Positions 39,001 through 47,609 are shown, numbered from the stretch's first letter. The stretch is 64,000 nt of DNA from Pseudomonas sp. NC02 (GCF_002874965.1 NZ_CP025624.1:5580001-5644000), one strand, 5' to 3'. The notes: a model not told the origin generated them from the letters alone. Numbers and translations are program-made.

Positions 39001-41651
39001 AGGGCGACACCGCCGCCCACCTCGCCCGGATCGCCCAGGCCCAGCAACGGAATTTTGATCCGGTCTTTGCCGTCGGAACCCCGTGGCCGGCCACCACCTC
39101 GCTGGCCGCCCATTTGCTGAACGCCCATATGGGCCGCGTCATAGAAGCGCACCGCGCGACCTCGCGCTCCAACGCGGCCTTGTTGCTGGAGCAGAATGCG
39201 CTGCGCGCCGGGCTGATCTTCAACTACCTGAAAATCGCCCTGGGGCTGGTGCCTTTCGTGGGTTCGGTCGTCGCGTTGTATGACGCCTGGTCCAGTGCCA
39301 ACCTGGCCACTGCTGCGTTCCTGCGCGGGAACGTCGGCCATGGCCTGGCCGAGGTCGAGGCGGTGCTGTTGTCGCTGATCGACTGCGCCATGGACATTCT
39401 GCCGGGCAGCCTCGCCCTGCCGATCAACGCCCGCGCTGCCACGCGCCAGCGTCAATTGCGCCATCTGGCCAGCAGCGCCGCCAGCCTGCACCTTCCCTCG
39501 GTCACCCAGGCTCGGCGGGCGGCACAGCGTTTCGCCGGTTATGAATATGAAGGAGTGATCTCGCTGGCCGGGCTGCAACCGCAGACCCACGGTTTTTATC
39601 GCAATGTGTACCGGCATACCGAAGGCGACTTCATCGTGCGGCGCGGGCGCATCTATCAGGTTGAGCTGGCCGGCGATCCCCTGGACTGGCGCCTGAGCCC
39701 GACCCGCAGCAAAACCTACAAGCAGCCGATTGCCCTGGATGAAAACGGCGAATGGGACACTCACTACGGCGTCTACGGCAGCGCATTCAAGGGCGGCCTG
39801 GCGGGTGGCGGCAGCGTGCTCGGGCATATGGCCGAAGTGCTTGATCCGATCTGGCCCCAGTCGATCCGTGATTACTTGCCACGCTGGTGGACCGACCGCG
39901 CCCTGCGCCGCCAACAGGCGCTGGCCAACAGTATCAACAGCCGCGAAGACCTGATTGCGCTCTCCATTAACCGAACCGAAGAACTGATGGCCCGCACCGA
40001 CAGCGCAGGCCCGGCGATCCGCAGAGCCTTCGAGCAGGACATCGAACTGTACAGCCGCCAGTATCAGGAACTGACGGAGTTCGTGCCCTTTACCAGCGGC
40101 AACCGCCAGCGCGCGATCAGAGAGGACATGAGCCGCAATGCGGCGCGCCTGACCCTGACCACCCTGAACCGGGCGCGCTATCACTTCAAGCAGATCGAGG
40201 CACGGATCCTGGAGCTTGGAACCCATAACATGACCGCTATCTCCCCCGAGGTTTTCGACACCTTGGCAATCGTTCCCGCCATGCTGGAGATCCTGCGGCA
40301 GCGTAAAAGGATCAGCAGCGAGATTCTGCGTGACCTGGACCGGATCGATGCCGACTTTTCCCAGTTCAACCGCTGGTTCGATCAGGTTACCGATGCCGCC
40401 CACCGTACCCGGCTAAGCCCGATGCTGGAGCAATTCCGACGTACGCTCAATGACAGCTACCGCACGCACCTGAAATTTTTACACCGCTTCGATACCCTTG
40501 AGACTTACCCCGAAGTTGCCGAGCTGTCTTGGTTCTACTTGCGGGCCCAGGCCCGGGACAGCTACGCCAAAGTCAACCGCGCATGGGCTTCGCATTTTGA
40601 ACTGCCCAACGCCAGCGCCAACATCACACAGCGGCGCAAGGTGCTGGAAGACTGCATACAGGCCTATGAACAATTCCGGCTGACCATCCGCACCTGGAAC
40701 CTCGGTTACCCGCAGCATTTCGACCAGGCGCAACTCAGTGCGTTTTTCGTCGACATTGACCAGATGATCGAACTCGCCCGCCGGGCCATCAAGGAGTCGC
40801 CGGCAAGCCGCCCACCGGCCGGGCAACCCGTGCGGCGGGTATTCGACACCGAGGACAATATTTCCCTGGTGGGCACCGAGAGCATCGACCCACAAACCCA
40901 AGCCACCACTTACCAGGTTGAGAGCGCCAGCGGGCGCGTCGAGACCTGGGTGAAGGGCCCCGGCGGCAAATCCCGGCTCAAGGACAGTGCCGCCTCGGAA
41001 CCCGCGCCGCCGGAGTCCAACGTCAAGCCGTTCGTGGTGAGCGAAGCCAGGGCTCGCCTGGACAACGTCGCGCTGTACGAAAGCCGCGCCACCGCCTACA
41101 CCGAGCAAAAAATGCTGCCGGTGGACCTGGAGCACCTGCTGGTCAGCGAAGCGGCCGAGTTGAACCTGCGGGCCAATCGCCTGGAACGCCTGGACCCTAC
41201 CGAGGACCTCGTGCGCCAACTGCGGGCCAAGGCCATGGAGCTGACCATCAAGGGCCGCAACCTGCGAATCCGCCAGACCCTCGCCAGCAAAACCCCCACC
41301 GAAGGCTATCTGGACTACCTTCGCGAACAACGGGTGGTGGAGATTCGCAAGGGCGAACCGGCCCGCAACCTCAATGAAGGCAAGAAAGGACGGGCGGATT
41401 ATCTTCAGGAATACGTGATTCAGGACCTGACACAAACGCCGCCCGCCACCCTGTGGTATGCGCACTTTCATTACGACAAGGCCGGGGCGCAGTTCGACGA
41501 GTTCACCAAGGCCCACTTGAAGATTCCCGAGCAGCGCAACCTGGGCCTGCAATGGCAAGTCGCCCAGGCGCAAGCCGGGGCCGCGGTGGACCCTATCTGG
41601 CGCGGCAATATCGGGCGAGCGCTGGCCACCCGGCACTTTGCCGGGGTGTAA
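36075..41651 (+). CDS. Giant toxin-like protein with dermonecrotic-toxin-type region (DUF6543-like)
   Basis: A 1858-residue protein of the large Pseudomonas family that I associate with the dermonecrotic toxin/DUF6543 domain. No signal peptide. The N-terminal two thirds are alpha-helical with repeated CREC/RREC-like segments (for example QHRRECLTEPLRLMLMLQGK near 855). A hydrophobic hairpin lies near 1045-1110 (LKIALGLVPFVGSVVALYDAW). Then comes the GYEYEGVISLAGL...GFYRNVYR...GDFIVRRGRIYQV block near 1155-1195, a long helical stalk, and a C-terminal region (about 1700-1858) that I do not recognise. The order of a helical N-part, hydrophobic hairpin and linker parallels the effector at 57830, but LRR and NEL domains are absent. 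The start at 36075 (MSDLTLLPP) is favoured; the frame opens at 35955. Confidence 0.78.
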   Translation: MSDLTLLPPSATLSDFASPSLPGQARLQDQSLSLQASARWRESQQELHQLIAQAPGVRDSIEQSLTEHWQLGAAPVGLGFLKTEDHDEHFVSLVDAWGFICQFPDISPTLDARSTVVGLASHRLSALTPVQLLKRLQALGLGKLLSARWENYWSTRAPGTPLSRRERAAQLYCQHFEACGQSAYAQGRLGAQQLISLQTVLNPVTTPNGVRPVETCQLALLLPDQSKVKLAGAWVISVGQEPLLTQTLYLPCRQPGVMVFSQRRDMEQWLVAAHQQLIPPDVAADAVTVEYSSRTEPLEHGILDLLSHLHAAQLESLRNRHRNGSDLARYASHALDDADRLDSQRREIPMLIAPHQPAATPGPDADDLPPALPFGHLSADIALGQRWAAIRLQRSSLERFLGDGPEQTARLAQLKGLMQALKDAEQAGNDAASGLLAKKAAFDQLELRQKPNPDYDALYQARLAALRAEGAIQHALQQISDEEHGLLLAVTEHPAAPERRPAVAVTRLILSSRDPREGSEELTGLLLITQTSALTSSAPHSLLLYWPGNAGGLQRFESRQALEHSLFKLSSEAQDVTLQLSLLTGDPIEYSLQQQLYASEQQAYALISLFPVPPFGQERTEGLDKLKEQTLFTLQTPVCLARELAYGQLLEQQRSSTLAGALPGELSQLPADERLALKHLIHAQISALHRSQQLLERELEPFDDFGQRRLDQRLREDFQLEHTWSVQLDLPDTVSQEREYLSEYAGPGTPFKYVTVPSARRSTLSLLQLAQQNIDPTLAQRLTYMKLDVSGPNAPETTRLTTGLSLEYLKTLVKELDLAGAYESLITRTFLGDPAAAPFTTQHRRECLTEPLRLMLMLQGKRARALGRVDDNDLRLLSIAIDADNADAWQVEDKKIVLLPATLSAGGEDTDFGPTTLSGVTFIQEQISGTTLLYLPNSPDNQDLRRYPSLELARKALYDLSLVSGMSAYLAGLAIKGDTAAHLARIAQAQQRNFDPVFAVGTPWPATTSLAAHLLNAHMGRVIEAHRATSRSNAALLLEQNALRAGLIFNYLKIALGLVPFVGSVVALYDAWSSANLATAAFLRGNVGHGLAEVEAVLLSLIDCAMDILPGSLALPINARAATRQRQLRHLASSAASLHLPSVTQARRAAQRFAGYEYEGVISLAGLQPQTHGFYRNVYRHTEGDFIVRRGRIYQVELAGDPLDWRLSPTRSKTYKQPIALDENGEWDTHYGVYGSAFKGGLAGGGSVLGHMAEVLDPIWPQSIRDYLPRWWTDRALRRQQALANSINSREDLIALSINRTEELMARTDSAGPAIRRAFEQDIELYSRQYQELTEFVPFTSGNRQRAIREDMSRNAARLTLTTLNRARYHFKQIEARILELGTHNMTAISPEVFDTLAIVPAMLEILRQRKRISSEILRDLDRIDADFSQFNRWFDQVTDAAHRTRLSPMLEQFRRTLNDSYRTHLKFLHRFDTLETYPEVAELSWFYLRAQARDSYAKVNRAWASHFELPNASANITQRRKVLEDCIQAYEQFRLTIRTWNLGYPQHFDQAQLSAFFVDIDQMIELARRAIKESPASRPPAGQPVRRVFDTEDNISLVGTESIDPQTQATTYQVESASGRVETWVKGPGGKSRLKDSAASEPAPPESNVKPFVVSEARARLDNVALYESRATAYTEQKMLPVDLEHLLVSEAAELNLRANRLERLDPTEDLVRQLRAKAMELTIKGRNLRIRQTLASKTPTEGYLDYLREQRVVEIRKGEPARNLNEGKKGRADYLQEYVIQDLTQTPPATLWYAHFHYDKAGAQFDEFTKAHLKIPEQRNLGLQWQVAQAQAGAAVDPIWRGNIGRALATRHFAGV

Positions 41652-41748
41652 AGGCGGCGGGACTTGAGCACGACGGTCGACAGGCCTATCAACATGAGAC
41701 AAACTCAACCGATCCGAATTTGTCACAAGTTATATTCATGGAGACCCC

Positions 41749-42666
41749 GTGCTCGAAATCCGCCATCTCAAGACCCTGCACGCCTTGCGCGAAGCCGACA
41801 GCCTGGTGGAGGCCGCTGAGCGCCTGCACCTGACGCAATCAGCACTCTCCCACCAGTTCAAGGAACTGGAAGAGCGCATGGGCATGCAGTTATTCGTGCG
41901 CAAGACCAAGCCGCTGCGCTTCACCAGCGCCGGCCTGCGCCTGCTGCAACTGGCGGACGCCACCCTGCCCTTGCTGCGCGGTGCCGAACGCGACATCGCG
42001 CGCCTGGCCGGCGGCACGGCCGGGCGTTTGCACATGGCCATCGAGTGCCACAGTTGCTTCCAGTGGTTGATGCCGACCATCGACCAGTTCCGCGATGCCT
42101 GGCCGGAAGTCGAGCTGGACCTGGCCTCCGGCTTCGCCTTCGCGCCGCTGCCGGCCCTGGCCCGTGGCGACCTGGACCTGGTGGTGACCTCGGATCCGCT
42201 GGAGCTGCCGGGCATCACCTATGTACCGCTGTTCACCTACGAAGCCATGCTCGCCGTGGCCAACCAGCACCCGCTGGCGAACAAGCCGTACATCGTGCCC
42301 GAAGACCTGATCAGCGAAACCCTGATCACCTACCCGGTGGAGCGGGATCGCCTGGACATCTTCACCCGCTTCCTGGAACCGGCGGATGTAGAACCGGCCC
42401 AGGTGCGCACCTCGGAACTGACGGTGATGATGATGCAGTTGGTGGCCAGCGGTCGCGGCGTGTGCGGCATGCCCCATTGGGCGCTGCATGAATACAGCTC
42501 CCGGGGGTATGTGAAGGCCAAGCGGCTGGGGGAGAAAGGTTTGTTTGCCACGCTGTACGCCGGGATTCGCGCCGACATGCTGGACGCGCCGTACATGCGT
42601 GATTTTCTGCTGACGGCCAAGGACACCTCGTTTTCGACCCTGGACGGCGTCAGCGCCGTTCGCTGA
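41749..42666 (+). CDS. metR: LysR-type methionine regulator MetR
   Basis: An activator of methionine-biosynthesis genes that responds to homocysteine, 305 residues. The LysR HTH occupies residues 1-60 (EIRHLKTLHALREADSLVEAAERLHLTQSALSHQF), followed by RMGMQLFVRKTKPLRFTSAG. The substrate domain opens with MAIECHSCFQWLMP, which matches E. coli MetR (IAIECHSCIQWLTP). The start is GTG at 41749 behind GGAG. No methionine gene adjoins it. Confidence 0.9.
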   Translation: MLEIRHLKTLHALREADSLVEAAERLHLTQSALSHQFKELEERMGMQLFVRKTKPLRFTSAGLRLLQLADATLPLLRGAERDIARLAGGTAGRLHMAIECHSCFQWLMPTIDQFRDAWPEVELDLASGFAFAPLPALARGDLDLVVTSDPLELPGITYVPLFTYEAMLAVANQHPLANKPYIVPEDLISETLITYPVERDRLDIFTRFLEPADVEPAQVRTSELTVMMMQLVASGRGVCGMPHWALHEYSSRGYVKAKRLGEKGLFATLYAGIRADMLDAPYMRDFLLTAKDTSFSTLDGVSAVR

Positions 42667-42681
42667 CCTGTAGCGGATACC

Positions 42682-42776
42682 TGTGGCGAGGGAGCTTGCT
42701 CCCGCCGGGCTGCGCAGCAGACCCAAAAATCCTGGGGCCGCTTCGCGCCCCAGCGGGAGCAAGCTCCCTCGCCACA
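42682..42776. repeat. REPIN C
   Basis: TGTGGCGAGGGAGCTTGCTC at the left pairs with GAGCAAGCTCCCTCGCCACA at the right, with an inner GC-rich hairpin. It lies between metR and the NUDIX gene. Confidence 0.85.
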
Positions 42777-42779
42777 AGA

Positions 42780-43190
42780 TCAGGCAGGGATCAGAGAGGC
42801 GCGGTAGAACGGCAGAATCAAATCCCGGGTCAGCGGCGCAAGCTGCAAACCGCCGTCGCCCGCCGGGTCGATCCAGCACACCTCTTCAATCTCGGCAGCC
42901 GGTGTCACAGGCACGTCGATGTGCACTTGGAACAATTCGGCCTGCACCACGAACCCCGGCTCATTCGCCGCCGGCGCCGAGAACTGCCCAAGGTACACAG
43001 CCGCCGCCGGATCAACTCGCAGGCCCAGTTCTTCGTGCAGCTCACGGGCCAAAGCCTCTGCGGGTTGCTCGCCGGCATCGATCTTGCCGCCCGGCTGCAT
43101 GAAGGCCTGGGTGCCGCGCTTGCGTACCAGCAGGGTCTGGCCGTCGCTGCCGATCAGCAGGGCGGCGGCGATGCGAATGGTGGAGGTCAT
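42780..43190 (-). CDS. NUDIX hydrolase
   Basis: A 136-residue nucleoside-diphosphate-X hydrolase. The Nudix box GKIDAGEQPAEALARELHEELG spans about residues 34-55 and fits G-x5-E-x7-RE-x2-EE-x-G. The N-terminus IRIAAALLIGSDGQTLLVRKRG is typical. The start is the ATG at 43190; the extension to 43229 is not family-like. Substrate not predictable. Confidence 0.9.
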   Translation of the reverse strand: MTSTIRIAAALLIGSDGQTLLVRKRGTQAFMQPGGKIDAGEQPAEALARELHEELGLRVDPAAAVYLGQFSAPAANEPGFVVQAELFQVHIDVPVTPAAEIEEVCWIDPAGDGGLQLAPLTRDLILPFYRASLIPA

Positions 43191-43238
43191 GAAAAGGTCG
43201 CCTTGAATACAAAGGCGCAAGGATCCCATGAACCGGTC

Positions 43239-44585
43239 TCACCCCGAAAGCAGTGCCTCATCCGGCTCCTTGATGAACACGCTGTACTTCGCCCCTTCCA
43301 TCGCCTCGAACGCAATCAGCTTGTCCACCAGCGGCAGGTTCAACACCTTGCCGGCGTTGAGCAGCAGCATGCCGTTGTCGGCGTTGAGGTTGCGCGCCAG
43401 CACCATGCCTTCGGCCAGTTCGCGGGTGGTCAGGACCTTCACCGACGGGTCGCCCAGGGTCACGTCACTGAGGAACGCGGCGCAGGCCTGGATGAAGTCC
43501 TCGACCATGTCCGGGTCGTAAAGGCGCCCGGCGTATTTGCGGATGTAGAGCAGCGCTTCGTCGCTGTTCATCTGCCGTTCGAGGATCAAGCCGCGTTGCA
43601 GTTCGATGAAGTCCACCGCCAGTTTCAACAGGCGCGAACCTACAGGTATTGCTTCGCCCTTGAGGTGGTCGGGAAAGCCGCTGCCGTCCCAGCGTTCCTG
43701 GTGATGGCGGATCAAGCGTGCCGCGTCTTTCATCGGTTCCAGGGTCATCAGCAACGATTCGCTCTGGGCCGGATACGCCCGGTACCGCTCACGGTAGGTG
43801 CTGTGCAGCAGGTCGCTGGGAGAGACCATCATGTTGTCGCTCCAACTCAACTTGCCGATGTTGTAGAGCGCGGCGGCCATGGTCAGGTCGCGATTGCTGG
43901 CCTCATCCAGGCCGCGGCCGTGGCACCAGGTGCGCACCAGCTCGATGATCTGCCGGTTGGTTTGCTTGGCTCGGGGCAAGCGCAGGTTGGCCAGCAGCGA
44001 GAACACTTCGGTGCCGGTGGCGTAGCTGTGTTTGAGTTCTTCGTAGGCCAGGTCGAGCATGTCAGCGGTTTGCTGCAGCTCGCTGGTGCGTGAGGCCACG
44101 CGTTTTTCCAGGCTGGCGTTGAGTTGCTTGAGTTCGTCGTTCTGCTGGCGGGTCAATTGCTCCAGGCGCAGGCGCTCACGCTCGGAGTGTTGATGGGCCA
44201 GGGATTGCCGCAACGCCAGCAGCAGTTCTTCGTCTTTCCAGGGTTTGCTCAGGTAGCGGTAGATCTGCCCTTCGTTGATGGCCTTGATGATCAGCGTCAG
44301 GTCGGTTTCACCGGTCAGCAGGATGCGCACGGTGTGCGGGTAATCATGGTGGATCTGCGCAAGCAGGGTGGCGCCGTCCATGTCCGGCAGGCGCGCGGCA
44401 CTCATCACCAGGTCGACGGGTTGCTGCGCCAGAATCGCCAGCGCGTGAGCGGCGTCGGTGGCGCTGCATAATTCAAAGGGTTCCAGGCGCAGCAACTGCG
44501 TCAGGCGGTCCAGCACGTCCGGGTGTGCGTCAATCAACAGCACTACCGGGCGGTCGGGATTTGCGAAGGTCACTGACTCTCCCAT
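43239..44585 (-). CDS. Response regulator with degenerate receiver and degenerate HD-GYP (YN-GFP) domain
   Basis: A 448-residue two-domain protein. In the N-terminal receiver (10-130) the phospho-acceptor aspartate is replaced by Ala63 (LVMSAARLPDMDG instead of IxSDxxLPxxDG), while LLTGETD and the YLSKPW lysine remain. A coiled coil (130-185) leads to an HD-GYP-type domain where the metal/catalytic HD pair is Tyr241-Asn242 (AALYNIGK for LLHDIGK) and GYP is GFP (HHQERWDGSGFP). It is thus unlikely to be a c-di-GMP phosphodiesterase; a binding or scaffold role as reported for YN-GYP PA2572 is more likely. The start at 44585 (MGESV) is chosen over an extension to 44699. Confidence 0.86.
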   Translation of the reverse strand: MGESVTFANPDRPVVLLIDAHPDVLDRLTQLLRLEPFELCSATDAAHALAILAQQPVDLVMSAARLPDMDGATLLAQIHHDYPHTVRILLTGETDLTLIIKAINEGQIYRYLSKPWKDEELLLALRQSLAHQHSERERLRLEQLTRQQNDELKQLNASLEKRVASRTSELQQTADMLDLAYEELKHSYATGTEVFSLLANLRLPRAKQTNRQIIELVRTWCHGRGLDEASNRDLTMAAALYNIGKLSWSDNMMVSPSDLLHSTYRERYRAYPAQSESLLMTLEPMKDAARLIRHHQERWDGSGFPDHLKGEAIPVGSRLLKLAVDFIELQRGLILERQMNSDEALLYIRKYAGRLYDPDMVEDFIQACAAFLSDVTLGDPSVKVLTTRELAEGMVLARNLNADNGMLLLNAGKVLNLPLVDKLIAFEAMEGAKYSVFIKEPDEALLSG

Positions 44586-44714
44586 GGGGCACCTCGTATA
44601 GCGTCGATGTGCGTGTCCTACGGTCAAGGTAACAGCCTCCTGGCCATTACCCAGCAGTTTAGTCGGTTTTTCTTTGCGGTGATGGCCTTGAGACATCACT
44701 TCGTCAGATGGGCA

Positions 44715-44747
44715 TAAAAAAGGGCCACTTCATTGAATGAAGCGGCC
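44715..44747 (-). terminator. Terminator of the L31 gene
   Basis: Stem GGGCC-A-CTTCATT/AATGAAG-C-GGCCC with a run of six A on the left, which is the U run for minus-strand transcription. Confidence 0.85.
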
Positions 44748-44767
44748 CTGAGGTAACGCGCGGTGCA

Positions 44768-45040
44768 TCACGCCTCGGCGGTTTTACCGGCCGAACCAAA
44801 CGATGCAAATCGCTTGTTGAAGCCGGCGATGCGGCCTTCGGACTGGGTCTTGCGCTGTTGGCCGGTGTACACCGGGTGCGAGGCACTGGACACGTCCAGG
44901 AGCACGTAGGGATAGGTGTTGCCGTCGCTGTGTTGTTGCGTACGGTCCGTTTCCACGGTGGAACCGATCAGGAAGAAAACGTCGGCGGCGGTGTCATGGA
45001 ACAACACGGTGCGGTAGTCGGGGTGGATACCAGGTTTCAT
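44768..45040 (-). CDS. rpmE2: 50S ribosomal protein L31, type B (zinc-independent)
   Basis: A paralogue of L31 that replaces the zinc-ribbon form when zinc is scarce and so frees zinc. The 90-residue protein begins [29 protein letters not shown], typical of type B L31, and lacks the CxxC zinc-binding cysteines of type A; no cysteine is present at all. The C-terminus contains [10 protein letters not shown] and [11 protein letters not shown] Zur box lies 32 bases upstream and a terminator 20 bases downstream, so it is a single-gene unit. Confidence 0.95.
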   Translation of the reverse strand: MKPGIHPDYRTVLFHDTAADVFFLIGSTVETDRTQQHSDGNTYPYVLLDVSSASHPVYTGQQRKTQSEGRIAGFNKRFASFGSAGKTAEA

Positions 45041-45071
45041 AAGGCCTCCGGGGCGTCTGGGTGAACATCAA

Positions 45072-45088
45072 GTGTTATACAGTAACAC
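45072..45088. promoter_or_regulatory. Zur box of rpmE2
   Basis: The inverted repeat GTGTTA-TACAG-TAACAC has six-base perfect arms and contains GTTATAC-AGTAAC, matching the proteobacterial Zur motif GTTATAN-NATAAC closely. It is positioned over the expected rpmE2 promoter. Confidence 0.78.
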
Positions 45089-45140
45089 AAATGATGCACC
45101 CAAACGAGAACCGATTGCAATAAGAATAGACCCCGAGCTT

Positions 45141-46466
45141 CTATGCGGCTTCCTGGAAGTCCATTTCCGGGGGCTGCCGGGAGAAGCCCCGCGTCAGGAA
45201 ACCCAGGTACACCAGGCCAATCGCCAACCAGCTCAGGCCCAGGTAAATCGCCAGGTGATCAAGGCTGACCATCAACCACAAATCCGCCACCAGGCCGATG
45301 GTCGGGAACACCAGGAACAGCACCAACTCCCGCAAACCGCGCTGCTTGGCACCGATCCAGTAGTGGAAGATCACCGACAGGTTCACCAGGCTGAAAGCCA
45401 GGAACGCACCGAAGTTGATGAACGAGGTGGAGGTGGTGACGTCCAGTCTCAACGCCAGTAACGCAACCACCGCGCACAGCAGGATGCTGTTGACCGGCGT
45501 ACCGAAGCGCGCGTGCAAGGTACCGAAGAACGACTTGGGCAACACCCCGTCGCGCCCCATCGCAAACAGCAACCGCGAACCACTGGCCTGCGCTGACAGC
45601 CCCGAGGCGAACTGGCCGACGATCAGGCCGATCAGGAAGATCGATACAAACAGGTCGCCGCCAATGTTGCGGGCAATCTCGTAGGCGGCAGAATCCACGT
45701 CGGTGAACTCAAACGATGGGTGGGCGATCTGCACGAAGTACGACACACCGACGAAGATCAGCCCGCCGATCAGGGTGATCAGCATGATCGCCCGGGGAAT
45801 CGTGCGGCGCGGGTCGCGGGTTTCTTCGGTCAGGGTGCTGACCGCGTCAAAGCCCAGGAACGAATAGCAGGCGATCGCCGCACCGCTCATGATCAACGGC
45901 ATTTGCATCTGGCCGTTGAAGAACGGGGTGATGGTCCACAGCGGCTTGCTCGCATCACCGCCGATGTAGTGGATGCACAGCGCGACGAAGGCGACCAGCA
46001 CCAGGAACTGCACCAGCATCAGCAAGGCGTTGATGCCGTTGGCGAGTTTCAGGCCGATGATGTTGATCACACTGGTGACCCCGATAAACGCCAGTACCCA
46101 GACCCATTGCGGCACGGCCGGGAAAGCCGAATGCAGGTAGGCCGCGCCGATCAGCCAGATGGCCATGGGCAGGAACAGGTAGTCGAGCAACACCGCCCAA
46201 CCGGCGATAAACCCAAGCTTGGGGCTGATGGCCTTGCGCACATAGCTGTAGGCGGACCCGGCCACCGGGAACGCCGAGGCCATGCGGCCGTAGCTCATGG
46301 CGGTGAAGAACATCGCCACCAGGGCGGCCAGGTAAGCGGCCGGGACCATGCCGGCGGTGGATTGCGCCAGGATACCGAAGGTGCCCAGGACAATGATCGG
46401 TGTCATATAGGCGATGCCAAACAGCACCACCGACCCTAACGACAGGGTGCGTTGCAAACGAGCCAT
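45141..46466 (-). CDS. APC-superfamily permease, PuuP-like
   Basis: An inner-membrane amino acid or polyamine importer, 441 residues with about 12 helices. Segments shared in wording with E. coli putrescine importer PuuP are IAYMTPIIVLGTFGI near 18, FPVAGSAYSYVRKAISP near 65, LLDYLFLPM near 93, CYSFLGFDAVSTLTEET near 200, and SGLSAQASGSRLLFAMGRD near 280. The start is the ATG at 46466 (MARLQRT). It lies downstream of the nitrilase-family gene on the same strand, with a REPIN between, so they may be functionally linked. Confidence 0.84.
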   Translation of the reverse strand: MARLQRTLSLGSVVLFGIAYMTPIIVLGTFGILAQSTAGMVPAAYLAALVAMFFTAMSYGRMASAFPVAGSAYSYVRKAISPKLGFIAGWAVLLDYLFLPMAIWLIGAAYLHSAFPAVPQWVWVLAFIGVTSVINIIGLKLANGINALLMLVQFLVLVAFVALCIHYIGGDASKPLWTITPFFNGQMQMPLIMSGAAIACYSFLGFDAVSTLTEETRDPRRTIPRAIMLITLIGGLIFVGVSYFVQIAHPSFEFTDVDSAAYEIARNIGGDLFVSIFLIGLIVGQFASGLSAQASGSRLLFAMGRDGVLPKSFFGTLHARFGTPVNSILLCAVVALLALRLDVTTSTSFINFGAFLAFSLVNLSVIFHYWIGAKQRGLRELVLFLVFPTIGLVADLWLMVSLDHLAIYLGLSWLAIGLVYLGFLTRGFSRQPPEMDFQEAA

Positions 46467-46571
46467 GAGCGATTCTCCGCGCAATTATTAGATTTATGGC
46501 AGAACTGAAGTCGGTGCAGCGAACGCAATAATTTTTATGGTTGAAGCAGCTTTTTGGTGAAATGCAGCTTC

Positions 46572-46668
46572 TGTGGCGAGGGGGCTTGTCCCCCGTTGGG
46601 CTGCGAAGCGGCCCCAGAAAAAGCGGGAGCGCTTCGCACTCCAACGGGGGACAAGCCCCCTCGCCACA
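46572..46668. repeat. REPIN D
   Basis: TGTGGCGAGGGGGCTTGTCC at the left and GGACAAGCCCCCTCGCCACA at the right, loop about 55 bases with a second short palindrome. Same REP subtype as the copies around the RAYT gene. Confidence 0.87.
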
Positions 46669-46694
46669 ACAGCATCCTTGCCACGAGACCCGTG

Positions 46695-47516
46695 TCAGGG
46701 TTTGGGGATCAACAACTCCCGCGTCCCGTCCTCGCGCTCAATCACCTCCCCCGGCAATTTCAAGCGCTGGTCATCCAGGTAGCGATAGTCCTGTCGCGCC
46801 GCCGCCAGTTGCCCCAGGTCCAGTTCAACCCTGAACTGCCCTTCCCCGCGCCCGGCTTCAAACAGCAAGCTGCCAAACGGGTCGACCAGCGCACTGCCAC
46901 CGGCGAACATCAGGCCGTCGTCGCCCTCTTCCACTCGGTTGACCATCAGCGCGAACGCCTGGTTTTCCTGGGCGCGGGCCATGATCGCAGTGCGGTGGGT
47001 GGGGCCGTACGGGTCCATGTTGCCGTTGGTGACGATCAACACTTCAGCGCCCAACTGCGCCAGGGCCCGGGCGGTTTCCGGGAATTCGATGTCGTAGCAG
47101 ATCAACAGGCCGACTCGCACGCCGTTCCACACGCAGGTGGCGTAGCGGTCACCCGGGGTGAAGACGCCGCGGTCCGAGGCCCACAGGTGGGTCTTGCGAT
47201 AGCGCAGGGCGATGCCGTCCGGGGTGATCATCAAGGTGGTGTTATAGAATTGGCCCGCGTCGCTCTCGGCCATGCCGATCACCACGGCGATATTGCGCGC
47301 ACGGGCGGCCTGGATAATCGCCTGCACGGTCGGGCCGTCCACCGGCTCGGCCACCTCGGCCACGGTGCCGGCGGTCGGGAAGCCCATCAGGTGGGTTTCC
47401 GGGAATACGACCAATTGGGTATCCGCCGCACACGCAGCAATTGCCGCCAACGCGCGCTCAAGGTTGTAAGCTGTGCCGTTATCGCGGCCTGCCAGCTGGG
47501 CAAATTCGACCTTCAT
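46695..47516 (-). CDS. Carbon-nitrogen hydrolase (nitrilase superfamily amidase)
   Basis: A 273-residue cytosolic amidase or carbamoylase-type enzyme. The catalytic triad is visible: Glu in VVFPETHLMG near 40, Lys in RYRKTHLW near 110 and Cys in LLICYDIEFPE near 144. The N-terminus MKVEFAQLAGRDNGTAYNL recalls the R-stereoselective amidase RamA of Pseudomonas, but this is from memory and uncertain. The start is the ATG at 47516. It is divergent from a LuxR regulator and followed by a PuuP-like permease, suggesting uptake and hydrolysis of an amide or polyamine compound. Confidence 0.86.
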   Translation of the reverse strand: MKVEFAQLAGRDNGTAYNLERALAAIAACAADTQLVVFPETHLMGFPTAGTVAEVAEPVDGPTVQAIIQAARARNIAVVIGMAESDAGQFYNTTLMITPDGIALRYRKTHLWASDRGVFTPGDRYATCVWNGVRVGLLICYDIEFPETARALAQLGAEVLIVTNGNMDPYGPTHRTAIMARAQENQAFALMVNRVEEGDDGLMFAGGSALVDPFGSLLFEAGRGEGQFRVELDLGQLAAARQDYRYLDDQRLKLPGEVIEREDGTRELLIPKP

Positions 47517-47609
47517 GGTTATTCCTTGTTCTTTATCTGTGGCGCAGTATGCGCAGCCGCGAACACTCGGGAAATCACGCAGCCGGGTTAACCCTATGGG
47601 GGTAGATGC

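Noticed and set aside
47591..47603. ACCC-TAT-GGGGGT as the operator of the LuxR regulator
   Set aside because: Single short GC-rich repeat overlapping the ribosome-binding region; no second copy before the nitrilase gene to support it as a separate feature.
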